Numbered from the stretch's first letter, positions 53,875-63,025 are shown. The stretch is 64,000 nt of DNA from Brevibacillus panacihumi W25 (GCF_000503775.1 NZ_KI629786.1:319501-383500); one strand, 5' to 3'. The notes: a model not told the origin generated them from the letters alone. A program made the numbers and translations.

Positions 53875-55185
53875 CTACTTCAAGATAGATGGCAGCCAGA
53901 GAGATATCTGCGGTAAATAGGTTACCAACAGAATATCAATAATTAGAATCAAATAGAACGGCAGCATCGCCTTCATGATTTGTTCGATGCGTAGTCCAGC
54001 AATCTGACAAGCGACAAATAAGTTTACTCCAATAGGCGGCGTAACCATTCCAACCGCCAGATTCACAATGATGATGATTCCAAAATGGAGCGGATCAATA
54101 CCGAATTGCATGGCAACAGGTGTCAAAATCGGCGCAATAATGACAATCGATGCCCCAGTCTCGAGAAACATCCCGACCAGCAGCAAGAGTAGATTGACGA
54201 GCAAAAGGAAGACGATAGGACTGTCAGAAATAGAGACAAACCAGTTGGCGACGAGGCTCGGAACCTTTTCAGCCGTAAGTACCCAACCGAGCAATCCTGC
54301 ATTTCCGATAATCAGCATGATAACAGACGTCGATAAAACCGAGCTGCGCAAAATCTCCATTATTTTTGTCTGATTTAAGGTACGATAAACAAACAGACCG
54401 AGGACTAGCGCATATCCGACAGCGACTGCTGCTGCTTCTGTAGGTGTAAATATCCCGCCATAGATTCCTCCGAGAATGATGACTGGCATTAACAGAGGCA
54501 ATACCGCCTTGCGTAGTGCATCCCATCTTCCCTGCCAGCTCAACATTTTTGCTTCCGCCTCTTGCTCTTCTGCGCTCAGCACTTGTTGACCGTAGCCATT
54601 TCGCTTGCTCACGAGATAGATCACCAGCATAAGAGAGAGGCTGATGAGAAGCCCAGGACCGATACCCGCCAGAAATAAATCCCCGATCGAGATCGCTGTT
54701 CCTGCACTCAAGGCGAAGATGATCATCGGAATGGAGGGGGGAATGATGACACCCAGTTCACCCGAAACCGCCTGGACAGAAGTCGAAAACGGCTTTGGGA
54801 AACCTCGCTTGACCATTGCCGGGATCAGGATGCTGCCAATTGCTGCGGTCGTCGCGGCACTTGACCCGGAAATCGAAGCAAAAAACATCGCAGTCAATAC
54901 CGTCACCATACCCAATCCACCCGTCATGCGGCCAACAATGGAGTTAGCCAGGTTGATCAGGCGTTGCGATATTCCGCTGTACTCCATGATATTCCCGGCA
55001 AGGATAAAGAACGGAATGGCCATCAACGGAAAGGAGTCAAGGGAGGAAAATACTCTCTGGATCACGACTTGCAGAGATATCCCGCTGTCCATCATAGCAA
55101 AGATACTAGCTAGTCCCATCGAAAAGGCGACCGGGATGCCCAGCGCAAACAGAATGATCAAACTAGAGAATAAGATCCCCGCCAT
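53875..55185 (-). CDS. dctM: TRAP transporter large permease (DctM)
   Basis: A 436-residue protein with about 12 hydrophobic segments. Conserved motifs are FILAGNIMEYSGISQRLINL, FFASISGSSAATTAAIGSIL, VIIPPSIPMIIFALSAG and FTPTEAAAVAVGYAL. TRAP transporters import organic acids with a Na+ gradient using a separate solute receptor. It overlaps the small permease gene by 23 bases. Together with DctQ and DctP the set is complete. Confidence 0.94.
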   Translation of the reverse strand: MAGILFSSLIILFALGIPVAFSMGLASIFAMMDSGISLQVVIQRVFSSLDSFPLMAIPFFILAGNIMEYSGISQRLINLANSIVGRMTGGLGMVTVLTAMFFASISGSSAATTAAIGSILIPAMVKRGFPKPFSTSVQAVSGELGVIIPPSIPMIIFALSAGTAISIGDLFLAGIGPGLLISLSLMLVIYLVSKRNGYGQQVLSAEEQEAEAKMLSWQGRWDALRKAVLPLLMPVIILGGIYGGIFTPTEAAAVAVGYALVLGLFVYRTLNQTKIMEILRSSVLSTSVIMLIIGNAGLLGWVLTAEKVPSLVANWFVSISDSPIVFLLLVNLLLLLVGMFLETGASIVIIAPILTPVAMQFGIDPLHFGIIIIVNLAVGMVTPPIGVNLFVACQIAGLRIEQIMKAMLPFYLILIIDILLVTYLPQISLWLPSILK

Positions 55186-55669
55186 TCTTCTCCTCTCCTT
55201 TCTCTGTAAAAATTTCGATCAGGACAACAATACTGTTCAAAAAGGCCAGAATTGCTCCTACCGGAATCGCAGCATACGTCCAGGCAACCGGAATATCCAT
55301 AGCCCCTGTGCTTTGCCCCACCAGATTCGCCATGATGCCGAAGCCGTATTTGATCAGAATGAACAATAAAACGAGATTAACCAGGACGGTAATAACCTCC
55401 AGCACCTTTTTCACCATTTTGGGAACAAGCTGTTGGATCACTTCAACAGAAATCAAAAGCCCCTTGCGTAAAGCGATTGCCGTACCCAAAAAAACGATCC
55501 AGATCATTAAGTAACGTGATAGCTCCTCTGACCACACTAGCGGGTTTCTCAAAATATATCTGGCGAAAACCTGAAAGATCGTAAGCAGCGAAATCAATCC
55601 AAAGATGACGGCAATCAGATTAAAGATCCAGCAGTTCATGCGATCTGCTACTGCAATTACATGTCTCAT
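55163..55669 (-). CDS. dctQ: TRAP transporter small permease (DctQ)
   Basis: A 168-residue protein with four hydrophobic segments. FARYILRNPLVWSEELSRYL and MIWIVFLGTAIALRKGLLIS are the DctQ signature, with ILAFLNSIVVLIEIF near the end. ATG 55669 has GAGGAGG four bases upstream. The C-terminus overlaps the dctM start. It is downstream of the solute receptor gene after a gap of about 140 bases, which may allow stem-loop control of receptor excess. Confidence 0.9.
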   Translation of the reverse strand: MRHVIAVADRMNCWIFNLIAVIFGLISLLTIFQVFARYILRNPLVWSEELSRYLMIWIVFLGTAIALRKGLLISVEVIQQLVPKMVKKVLEVITVLVNLVLLFILIKYGFGIMANLVGQSTGAMDIPVAWTYAAIPVGAILAFLNSIVVLIEIFTEKGEEKNGGDLIL

Positions 55670-55811
55670 ATGTCCTCCTCGTAACGTAGCACGCTTACAT
55701 TCCTTCTCAATCACCCCCGTATGTATCCATCCTCATTACATACAGGGATCATCGAAAATGGCTGAGAGGAGGGGGGAAAGGATTGCCCTTCCCCCCATTG
55801 CTCGTGACTGT

Positions 55812-56852
55812 TTACTTGGCAGACTGAATTTTTTCGTAGAGTTCCTTCACTTCAGGGAATTGCGTATCTACGAAGCCTTCCAGTTTGGCCTGGAATGCTG
55901 CCAGATCAGGTTCAACCAAAGTCATACCTTCCTCCTGCAGCTTGGTCAAAAACTCGCTGTTGCCCTTATCCACCTGTTCGATGACATACTTTTTGGCTTG
56001 GCCATTCGCTGCTTCCATCAGAGCATTTTGTTGTTCTGGGCTGAGGGAATTGAACTTGTTACTGCTGATGACCATCGCGATCGGTTCACGAACGTGCTCC
56101 GTCTTGACCAGGAACTTGTTCACTTCACTGAATTTAGATGAATAAATCAGAGACAGCGGATTCTCCTGTCCGTCAATCACACCTTGTTGAATGGCTGTGT
56201 ACACCTCGCCAAATGCCATTGGAGTAGGTGCAGCTCCCAGCTGTTGGAAGGATTTTACAAATACAGGGCTTTCCGGTACGCGAATCTTTAATCCACTCAG
56301 ATCTTCAGGTTTCTTCACTTCTTTGTTCACAGTCAGCCAACGAGCACCACGATCCCAGTAGGTTAATACTTTATATCCCGACTGCTGTTCGATGGCTGCT
56401 GAAACTTCTTTACCTACTTCACCGTCATACACTTTGTTAAAATGCTCTTGATTTTCAAACATGAAAGGTACTGTAAAAATCTTCGCAGCATCAGAGGAAC
56501 CGGACAGAACACCCGCGCCCCCGATCCAGATATCCGCTGTACCCACCTTCAATCCTTCAAGAAGGTCCTTGTCTTTCCCTAATGTTCCATCTCCAAATAC
56601 TTCAATTTTGACAGAACCATTGGATAACTTGTCCACTTCCGCTGCAAACTGCTCTACGGCTTGTGAATGGATTTCAGAAGCTGTCCATACATGGCCCAAG
56701 TTCAGTTTTACCGCACCAGCAGTCTCCGCCGGTTTACTTTCACCTGCTGCCGGCTGACTGCCTCCTTCATTGGTAGCTGGCGATGAAGAACAACCAACCA
56801 GCAATGACAATGCTACTGAGAAAACACCTGCTGCTTTCATCCACTTCTTCAT
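55812..56852 (-). CDS. dctP: TRAP transporter solute-binding protein (DctP), lipoprotein
   Basis: A 346-residue receptor. The N-terminus is a lipoprotein signal peptide with lipobox SLLVGCSSS, so it is tethered to the outer face of the membrane. NLGHVWTASEIHSQAVEQFA opens the DctP domain, and YWDRGARWLTVNKEVKKPED with LKIRVPESPVFVKSFQQLGA carries the carboxylate-binding Arg. PMAFGEVYTAIQQGVIDGQE is the family signature. Ligand: probably a hydroxy or sugar acid, inferred from the operon enzymes. Confidence 0.93.
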   Translation of the reverse strand: MKKWMKAAGVFSVALSLLVGCSSSPATNEGGSQPAAGESKPAETAGAVKLNLGHVWTASEIHSQAVEQFAAEVDKLSNGSVKIEVFGDGTLGKDKDLLEGLKVGTADIWIGGAGVLSGSSDAAKIFTVPFMFENQEHFNKVYDGEVGKEVSAAIEQQSGYKVLTYWDRGARWLTVNKEVKKPEDLSGLKIRVPESPVFVKSFQQLGAAPTPMAFGEVYTAIQQGVIDGQENPLSLIYSSKFSEVNKFLVKTEHVREPIAMVISSNKFNSLSPEQQNALMEAANGQAKKYVIEQVDKGNSEFLTKLQEEGMTLVEPDLAAFQAKLEGFVDTQFPEVKELYEKIQSAK

Positions 56853-56877
56853 GTCTATCTCTCCCCCATTTTTTCGA

Positions 56878-58368
56878 TTAATCGTATTGGAAGTATACGA
56901 CCTTCAATTCTGTAAAGAAATCTTTGTTGGTACTGCCAATCGAATAAGCGCCGAACCCGGATTGTTTTACACCACCGAATGGCATATAAGCTGCACTGGC
57001 TGTACCGTGATTAATATGAACCATCCCGCTCTCGATCTGTTCAGCGAAGCGATATGCGGATGAAAGATTATCTGTAAAGACAGATGCGGCAAGCCCATAC
57101 TCGACAGAATTGGCGATCTCAAATGCTTCCTTCTCGTCTTCTACCGCAATGACACTCAGTACTGGTCCAAAAATCTCTTCCTTGGCGATTCTCATATCCG
57201 GAGTCACCTGGTCAAACAAGGCGGGTGTCATGTAACTGCCATGCGCATACTCACCTTCCGAAAGAATCTCTCCTCCCGCGAGCAGACGTGCCCCTTCTTC
57301 CTTGCCGATTCGCAAATACTCTTGGACAGAATCGAGATGGCTTTTGTTTACAAGCGGTCCCATGTTGGCCTTCTGTTCCCAGGCTGGGCCTACTGTGATC
57401 ATTTGGATTTCATCCAATAATGCCTTTGTTAAAGCCTCAGCCTGATCTTTTAGCACAATGACCCGGCTGATTGCCGTACAACGTTGACCGCTGCAAGCAA
57501 AGGCCGCACCGACAATCTGCTTTGCTGCATTTGCCAGATTGGCGTAATCGAGCACGACTGCCGGATTTTTTCCGCCTAACTCCAACTGGGTTCGCACCAA
57601 TCGTTTGGCAGCGATTTCATGGATCGCCACTCCTTGCTTGGTCGATCCCGTAAAGCTGATCCCTTTTACCAGCGGATGTTTTACAAGCGGATCTCCAACC
57701 TTCGACCCGCTGCCAATCACCAGATTGACGACACCTTTTGGCACACCCGCTTCAGCAAGCAGCGAGAACAGCTTGGTCGTTGCCCACGGTGTGTTAGAAG
57801 CCGGTTTGAACACAACGGTACATCCGTAGGCAAGCGCAGGTGCTATTTTTCGAACAGGTGTGACAACAGGGAAATTCCACGGAGCGATGGCGGCGATGAC
57901 TCCAATCGGCTGTCGTATCGTCGAATTCCACACGTGAGTCCGCTCACCAGGCAAAGTCTCGCCGTCCATCCGAATCGCATCTCCTGCTGCAAAGCGAGTT
58001 TCCTTGGTGGCACGGACAACCTCTCCACGAGATTCTGCCAGGGCTTTTCCCTGTTCAGCCGACAGCATGTAAGCCAGTTCGTCGATATCTCGCTCCAGCA
58101 GATCGGCAAACTTCATCAGGATCGCGCCACGATCCGGCGCAGGCAATGTAGACCAGGATTTGAACGCTTCGTTGGCTGCTACAACAGCTGCATCTACATC
58201 AGACTCAGTAGAATCCGGAAAATAACCGAGCAGCTGCGACTTGCGGGCTGTGTGATACAGTGGAACCGTTTTTCCATTGCTGCTGTCAACCCATTGTCCA
58301 TTGATGTAATTCCCGTACGTTTTTCCCGCATTTTGGTCCAGCCAAGTCAGCATGTCGTGTTGAGACAT
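56878..58368 (-). CDS. NAD(P)-dependent aldehyde dehydrogenase
   Basis: A protein of 496 residues. The catalytic Glu is in QLELGGKNPAVV and the catalytic Cys in FACSGQRCTAISRV; IAPWNFPVVTPVRKIAPALA and GISFTGSTKQGVAIHEIAAK are the coenzyme motifs. The overall style is that of succinate-semialdehyde and alpha-ketoglutarate-semialdehyde dehydrogenases. The real substrate in this operon is unknown. It lies between the iron alcohol dehydrogenase and the solute receptor genes. Confidence 0.9.
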   Translation of the reverse strand: MSQHDMLTWLDQNAGKTYGNYINGQWVDSSNGKTVPLYHTARKSQLLGYFPDSTESDVDAAVVAANEAFKSWSTLPAPDRGAILMKFADLLERDIDELAYMLSAEQGKALAESRGEVVRATKETRFAAGDAIRMDGETLPGERTHVWNSTIRQPIGVIAAIAPWNFPVVTPVRKIAPALAYGCTVVFKPASNTPWATTKLFSLLAEAGVPKGVVNLVIGSGSKVGDPLVKHPLVKGISFTGSTKQGVAIHEIAAKRLVRTQLELGGKNPAVVLDYANLANAAKQIVGAAFACSGQRCTAISRVIVLKDQAEALTKALLDEIQMITVGPAWEQKANMGPLVNKSHLDSVQEYLRIGKEEGARLLAGGEILSEGEYAHGSYMTPALFDQVTPDMRIAKEEIFGPVLSVIAVEDEKEAFEIANSVEYGLAASVFTDNLSSAYRFAEQIESGMVHINHGTASAAYMPFGGVKQSGFGAYSIGSTNKDFFTELKVVYFQYD

Positions 58369-58406
58369 TGCAAATTCCCCTTCCCAGCTTGTCTTTTATG
58401 AAATGA

Positions 58407-59576
58407 TCAATCCTTTTTCATAGCTGCTCTGCAGATTTGCTTCAGGTCTTCCAAGGTCGGTTTGCGTGGATTGACGGGAACATTGCCTGACAGCATGGCT
58501 TCTTCGGCAATAAAACCGAGGTGCTCTTCCTTCAGTCCGTAGTCTGAGAGCGTCTGCGTGATCCCGACATCCTGTTTCAACTGTCGAATCGCCACGACGG
58601 AACGCTCTGCTGCTTCCCGGTCACTGAGATGCTCGACCTTCTCCCCAAAAATCGATGCGATTTCCGCAAACTTCTCCAAATTGCCAATCAGGTTAAATTG
58701 CATGACTTCTGGCAGAAGAATGGCGTTTACCGTGCCGTGAGGAATCTTGAAATGAGCGCCAAGCGGAATGGCCAAAGCATGAGCAAGCCCCAGGCGAGTC
58801 GAGTTAAAGGCCATCGCTGCAATCAGGCTGGCGAGCAGCATATCATGACGGGCCTGCAGGTTTTCCCCCGCAACGACCGCTGCGCGCAAGCTTTTCGCAA
58901 TCATTTTCATCGCTTGGATGGACATGCCCTCGGAGATTGGCTGCGTCGCTTTATTCACATAAGACTCGAGAGCATGCGTCAAAGCATCCATCCCTGTTGC
59001 TGCTGTCACGTGCGGCGGCAAGCTGATTGTCAGCTCAGGGTCGCAAAGCGCCATTGTCGGGCAGTTGTATGTACTGCCAACGCTCAACTTCACATTTTCT
59101 TTCTTGTCCGACAGCACAGACCAGATTGTCAGCTCGCTTCCCGTCCCTGCTGTAGTAGGTACAGCAATGACCGGAGCCGCTTGATGGAGCACCTTGTTGA
59201 TGCCGACATAATCACGGATATGCCCTGGGTTCGTCAGCATTGTTCCGATCGCTTTGGCTGTATCCAGCGAACTGCCGCCTCCCACCCCTACGACGAGGTT
59301 GCAGCCTTCCGCTTTGGCCAAATCAGTTCCCTTTTCTACCGACGAAATGTCTGGGTCGGCTTCGATCTCCGAAAAAATCACATAGGGTATATTGGCCTCT
59401 TTCAATGGTTCTTCCAATCGCTCGACGACACCGGCAGATACTACACCCGGGTCTGCAACGATCAGGACCTTGCTGCCACCCAAAGCTTTTACATGATCTG
59501 CGAGTGAACGGATGGAACCGTTTCCAAACTCGATGATAGTAGGAATTTCATATCGGAATACACGATTTAGTTGCAT
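58407..59576 (-). CDS. iron-containing alcohol dehydrogenase
   Basis: A group III dehydrogenase of 389 residues. VVGVGGGSSLDTAKAIGTML binds coenzyme; metal ligands are Asp and His in GMDALTHALESY, and the His residues in LGLAHALAIPLGAHFKIPHG. AVPTTAGTGSELTIWSVLSD follows the family. Enzymes of this group act on 4-hydroxybutyrate, 1,2-diols, lactaldehyde and other alcohols. ATG 59576 has GGGGG six bases upstream; an earlier start at 59606 is less likely. It sits with an aldehyde dehydrogenase, suggesting consecutive alcohol-aldehyde-acid steps. Confidence 0.9.
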   Translation of the reverse strand: MQLNRVFRYEIPTIIEFGNGSIRSLADHVKALGGSKVLIVADPGVVSAGVVERLEEPLKEANIPYVIFSEIEADPDISSVEKGTDLAKAEGCNLVVGVGGGSSLDTAKAIGTMLTNPGHIRDYVGINKVLHQAAPVIAVPTTAGTGSELTIWSVLSDKKENVKLSVGSTYNCPTMALCDPELTISLPPHVTAATGMDALTHALESYVNKATQPISEGMSIQAMKMIAKSLRAAVVAGENLQARHDMLLASLIAAMAFNSTRLGLAHALAIPLGAHFKIPHGTVNAILLPEVMQFNLIGNLEKFAEIASIFGEKVEHLSDREAAERSVVAIRQLKQDVGITQTLSDYGLKEEHLGFIAEEAMLSGNVPVNPRKPTLEDLKQICRAAMKKD

Positions 59577-59589
59577 GATGAACCCCCTA

Positions 59590-60672
59590 TTATTTCGCCT
59601 TTTCAAATTCTGCTTGTGCCAAATCGACTCCGTAGGTTTTTCCGATTGCTGTGAGTTCTTCGACTACTTTTGGTGGTAATTCGATACCAAATTTTTTACG
59701 CTCCAGGCTGCGCCGGTGTTCCAATTCACCCGGAATCAAGATCTCTTCTACCCCAGGTGCTTTCGGCTCTTGCTTGATCTCCCGGATGTATTGATCCATC
59801 CGCGCTTTAAACTGCTCGACAGGAATGAACCGATTGATGTCTACCGCGATGAAGACATGGCCGACGTTTTGTGATTCCTCCCAATTTTCGTACATATTAT
59901 TCACGTATTTGCCAAATCCGGCCCCTGTTAAGACGCCCGATAGAATATCGATAAACATGGATATCGCATAGCCTTTCGGACCTCCGACAGGTAAAACAGA
60001 TCCTTCCAGAGCAGCTTCGGCATCCGTTGTAGGATTTCCGTCTTTATCGATGGCCCAGCCCAATGGGATCGGCTCGCCTTTTTGTGCAGAAACGATAATT
60101 TTGCCTCGCGCTACCACACTTGTCGCCATATCCAGAATAAAAGGCAGCTCTTTTCCACTTGGGACACCGACTGCTAGAGGATTGGTTCCAATGAAAGGTC
60201 TCACGCCACCAGTTGGAGGCATCGTCTGTGAGGCGTTGGACATGACCAGCAAAATCATATCCTGCTCGATGGCCTTCTTGACGTAGTAAGCTCCGGTGCC
60301 AAAATGGTTGGATCCTTTTACGCCGACAAATGCAGCACCATGCTTCTTGGCTTTTTCCAATGCCAGGTCCAATGCCTTCGTGCCGATCACAGAGCCAAAG
60401 TTGTTCTGGCCATCTACCAAAATGGTCGCTTCGCTCTCGTTCACCTTCTCCACGGCAGCAAAGGGATCAATCATTCCTGCTTCGATGCGCTTAAGGTAGA
60501 TTGCCGTCCGTACCACTCCGTGCGAGTCAACTCCTCGCAAATCTGCCTGTACCAGAGAATCGGCCACAATCGCTGCCGACTGTGCGGGTACACCCGCTTT
60601 AATAAATACCTGCTCACAAAAATGTTGTAGTCCTTCCCAGCTGTATCTACTTGGTAATGCCAACAAATTCAC
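59590..60672 (-). CDS. Ldh-family (type 2 malate/L-lactate) oxidoreductase
   Basis: A 360-residue NAD(P) enzyme of the Ldh_2 family (YlbC/AllD/ComC type). VQADLRGVDSHGVVRTAIYL near residue 45 carries the catalytic His, GVKGSNHFGTGAYYVKKAIE and VRPFIGTNPLAVGVPSG are fold-specific, and GPKGYAISMFIDILSGVLTG is near residue 230. The family oxidises L-2-hydroxy acids such as malate, sulfolactate, ureidoglycolate and diketogulonate forms. Its start overlaps the RraA-like gene end by 26 bases, coupling the two. Confidence 0.9.
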   Translation of the reverse strand: MNLLALPSRYSWEGLQHFCEQVFIKAGVPAQSAAIVADSLVQADLRGVDSHGVVRTAIYLKRIEAGMIDPFAAVEKVNESEATILVDGQNNFGSVIGTKALDLALEKAKKHGAAFVGVKGSNHFGTGAYYVKKAIEQDMILLVMSNASQTMPPTGGVRPFIGTNPLAVGVPSGKELPFILDMATSVVARGKIIVSAQKGEPIPLGWAIDKDGNPTTDAEAALEGSVLPVGGPKGYAISMFIDILSGVLTGAGFGKYVNNMYENWEESQNVGHVFIAVDINRFIPVEQFKARMDQYIREIKQEPKAPGVEEILIPGELEHRRSLERKKFGIELPPKVVEELTAIGKTYGVDLAQAEFEKAK

Positions 60673-61336
60673 AGCCCTTCTGCTTTAATGTCTCATCCAC
60701 CCATTTGCGATCCACGGTTCCGTCTGCAATGGACGCAAGAATGGCTTCTTCCTTCGCTTGTTGAGCTTTTACGAGCGCCAGGACCTCTTCAGCCAAATCC
60801 GCCGGAACGACGGCTAGTCCATCTTCATCCCCAACGATGATATCCCCGGGATGCACCACCATTCCTCCTACCGAGACAGGAACGTTTATTTCTCCTGGAC
60901 CGTCTTTATAGGGTCCACGGTGGGTCACTCCTCTTGCATATACCGGGAACACGTCCTGTTTAAAGGCTTCGGTATCGCGGATTGCCCCGTCTATCACAAA
61001 TCCGCTCACACCTTTTTTCTGAGCGATTCGAAGCATGATCTCTCCGACAATCGCGTTCGTCATATCTCCACCTGCATCGACGACAATGACATCTCCTGCT
61101 TCGGCCATGTCGATCGCCTTGTGCACCATCAGGTTGTCGCCTGGCCGAGTTTTTACGGTCAGAGCGGTCCCGACCAGCTTTCCTTCTTTATGATAAGGCG
61201 TTAATCCGGCAGCCACGCCATGCATCCGATTGAGGTTATCGCTGATATGAGGAGTGACTACGTGCCGATATTGTTCTACAAGCTCCTTCGCAGGGCGCTT
61301 GCTGATTGGAAATATTCGAAAGCCGATGTTCGCCAT
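60647..61336 (-). CDS. RraA-family aldolase/decarboxylase-like protein
   Basis: A 229-residue protein of the RraA/HMG-aldolase family. GDVIVVDAGGDMTNAIVGEI and KGVSGFVIDGAIRDTEAFKQ carry the GEI and IDGxxRD metal and substrate residues of class II pyruvate aldolases; PVSVGGMVVHPGDIIVGDED follows. Catalytic members cleave 4-hydroxy-2-oxo acids or decarboxylate oxaloacetate. The Arg-Asp pair is intact, so catalysis is more likely than RNase E binding, and this host group lacks classic RNase E. AGGAGG precedes ATG 61336. Confidence 0.88.
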   Translation of the reverse strand: MANIGFRIFPISKRPAKELVEQYRHVVTPHISDNLNRMHGVAAGLTPYHKEGKLVGTALTVKTRPGDNLMVHKAIDMAEAGDVIVVDAGGDMTNAIVGEIMLRIAQKKGVSGFVIDGAIRDTEAFKQDVFPVYARGVTHRGPYKDGPGEINVPVSVGGMVVHPGDIIVGDEDGLAVVPADLAEEVLALVKAQQAKEEAILASIADGTVDRKWVDETLKQKGCEFVGITK

Positions 61337-61347
61337 GATGATTCCTC

Positions 61348-62358
61348 CTACTTCGTCCCGCAAGAGCGGCGAATAATTAAATTGGGTTCCAGCAAAGTTG
61401 TTTTGGGTTTTACAGGCCGCTTTGCCTGAATGCGCTTGATTAGACTTTTTACTGCGATCTCTCCCATTTCATAGGCTGGTTGATTGACCGTTGTCAGCGG
61501 AGGATCCAAATGCTTCGACCAGACCGTCTCATCGTAGCCGATAAGCGAAATATCTTGGGGCACGCGCAGGTTCTGCTCCTTGATTGCTTCGAGGATTTCC
61601 AGCGTCATCATGTTGTTGGTAGAAAAAATCGCATCAACTTCTGGTGATTGTGTAAGCAGCTCCTTGGTGGCTTCTCTCACAATCCCTTTTTTCTCGGGCA
61701 AAATCCGAATCAGCGAATCACGCACAGCCAAGCCATTGCGAGACAAACCCAGCTTATATCCTTCAATCCGTTCGAGTCTCGGACTTACGCCTTCAGGAGG
61801 GTACACCATGATCGCGATATTTTTTCGACCATTTTTGCACAGCTGATTAATTGCCAGTGTAGCACCCATGACGTTGTCCACGACGACAGTATCCAGCTCC
61901 AACTCGGCCACTTTACGGTTGACGGCTACGACTGGATATTTATTGCGAATCAAAGACTCGTACAAGGCAAAATTTTTCATCGTCGGGTTAATAATGATCC
62001 CGTCGACTTGTCTCATCTGCAGTCCCCTGATGTACTCTTCCTCCAATTGAGGATCGTCATTGGAGTTGCAAATCATCAAACTGTAGTCCAGAGCACGACA
62101 AGCGTCCTCCACACCCTCCAGCACCCTGGTCCAGTACGGGTTTTGCAAATTGGACAAAATGATTCCCAGCACATTGGTCCGCATCTGCTTTAATCCTCTA
62201 GCCAAAGCGTTCGGGCGATAATCCAATTCACGAATCACTTCCAATACGCGTTTCTTTGTTTCTTCTGTTGCATGTTCGAAGTGACCGTTTAGAATTCTGG
62301 AGACCGTAGTCTTGGATACCCCAGCCATTTTTGCCACGTCATCAATCGTTACTTTCAT
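61348..62358 (-). CDS. LacI-family transcriptional regulator
   Basis: A 336-residue repressor. The N-terminal HTH reads VTIDDVAKMAGVSKTTVSRI followed by LNGHFEHATEETKKRVLEVI and the hinge LDYRPNALARGLKQMRTNVL; the ligand domain starts GIILSNLQNPYWTRVLEGVE. It is the first gene of the long operon and ends 12 bases before the RraA-like gene, so it is autoregulated with the operon. The tandem CGGTT motifs behind its promoter are the likely operators. The inducer is probably the TRAP substrate or a catabolite. Confidence 0.92.
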   Translation of the reverse strand: MKVTIDDVAKMAGVSKTTVSRILNGHFEHATEETKKRVLEVIRELDYRPNALARGLKQMRTNVLGIILSNLQNPYWTRVLEGVEDACRALDYSLMICNSNDDPQLEEEYIRGLQMRQVDGIIINPTMKNFALYESLIRNKYPVVAVNRKVAELELDTVVVDNVMGATLAINQLCKNGRKNIAIMVYPPEGVSPRLERIEGYKLGLSRNGLAVRDSLIRILPEKKGIVREATKELLTQSPEVDAIFSTNNMMTLEILEAIKEQNLRVPQDISLIGYDETVWSKHLDPPLTTVNQPAYEMGEIAVKSLIKRIQAKRPVKPKTTLLEPNLIIRRSCGTK

Positions 62359-62422
62359 TAATATCAGTTCCTCTTTTCCATATTCCTTTGAGAAATACAG
62401 GATTCATTCGTATCAGAAACTT

Positions 62423-62494
62423 GGAAACCGGTTTTGGAAATCGGTTTCGTGAATCGGTTAACTAGATATTAACAGCCTAATAAAGCGATTTCAA
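62423..62494 (-). promoter_or_regulatory. operon promoter with three 13-bp-spaced LacI-type operators
   Basis: Minus strand TTGAAA (62489-62494) and TAATAT (62466-62471) are 17 bp apart. Just downstream are three like motifs, on the plus strand GGAAACCGGTTTT (62423), GGAAATCGGTTTC (62436) and GTGAATCGGTTAA (62449), spaced exactly 13 bp. AAACCGGTTT is a perfect palindrome with a central CG of the LacI type. Repression at the transcription start is likely. Confidence 0.72.
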
Positions 62495-62595
62495 TATTTA
62501 TTTTTTGAATTAGCAGAATTCAATTTCAGTCGTTTTATCTACACGTTGCTTACAGTAATTGACTCTTAACGGCTGTTGGGTATCAAAGTAAAAAG

Positions 62596-62620
62596 AAAAA
62601 ACCGCGCAATCGCGCGGCTT
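62596..62620 (-). terminator. terminator following the tRNA-Arg remnant
   Basis: CCGCGC-AATC-GCGCGG is a six-bp GC stem; on the minus strand it is followed by TTTTTTC. It starts six bases after the CCA end of the tRNA fragment and is probably the former tRNA terminator. Confidence 0.8.
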
Positions 62621-62625
62621 TCCAA

Positions 62626-62670
62626 TGGCGTCCCCGAGAGGATTCGAACCTCCGACCTACAGTTTAGGAA
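62626..62670 (-). repeat. 3' fragment of a tRNA-Arg(CCU) gene, probable attachment site
   Basis: The minus strand holds the last 45 nt of a tRNA: anticodon loop TTCCTAA (anticodon CCU), 3' anticodon strand ACTGT, T-arm GGAGG-TTCGAAT-CCTCT, acceptor strand CGGGGAC, discriminator G and CCA. The bases before the loop do not pair with ACTGT and no D-arm or 5' acceptor is present. This is what integrases leave at the far end of an element inserted into the 3' end of tRNA-Arg(CCU). Confidence 0.75.
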
Positions 62671-62795
62671 TTATACGCGAACCGCCTTATCCTCTCCGTA
62701 GAGGATTGGCGAACCCGGAAAAACCGCGTAATAATGCAGTTTACATCGTATCCTATCCACGTGATACCAAGCAATACCTTCTACTACAGTAGAAG

Positions 62796-62978
62796 TCATA
62801 GTAGAAATTGTTGAGCCCTTCTCATAAAAGAGGGCCTCTTTACATTGGAGTAAACAATTTTTTCGTATGTTACTTTGGGATCAATTTTTTGCGCTGCCTT
62901 CATTACTTTGTCCAGGGTGGATTTCCTGGAACCATATCCCTTTTCATCCGTATTTCTAGTTCTACCCGATTCAACGAA
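62796..62978 (-). pseudogene. orphan coding fragment, no recognised family
   Basis: A minus-strand frame open for 61 codons between two stops has no start codon near its beginning but codes for a normal-looking polar sequence: GYGSRKSTLDKVMKAAQKID, then KVTYEKIVYSNVKRPSFMRR. The only internal ATG would give about 35 residues. It looks like the C-terminal end of a broken gene in the AT-rich segment between the tRNA fragment and the immunity candidate. The rest of 62671-63025 holds nothing I can identify. Confidence 0.3.
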
Positions 62979-63025
62979 TTAGAGGTAATACCACAACTTT
63001 GAGTATAAGTTAATATTTATTCTTA

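Noticed and set aside
62808-63002. 64-residue plus-strand frame
   Set aside because: No RBS and an odd hydrophobic/aromatic composition; the opposite strand looks more protein-like here.
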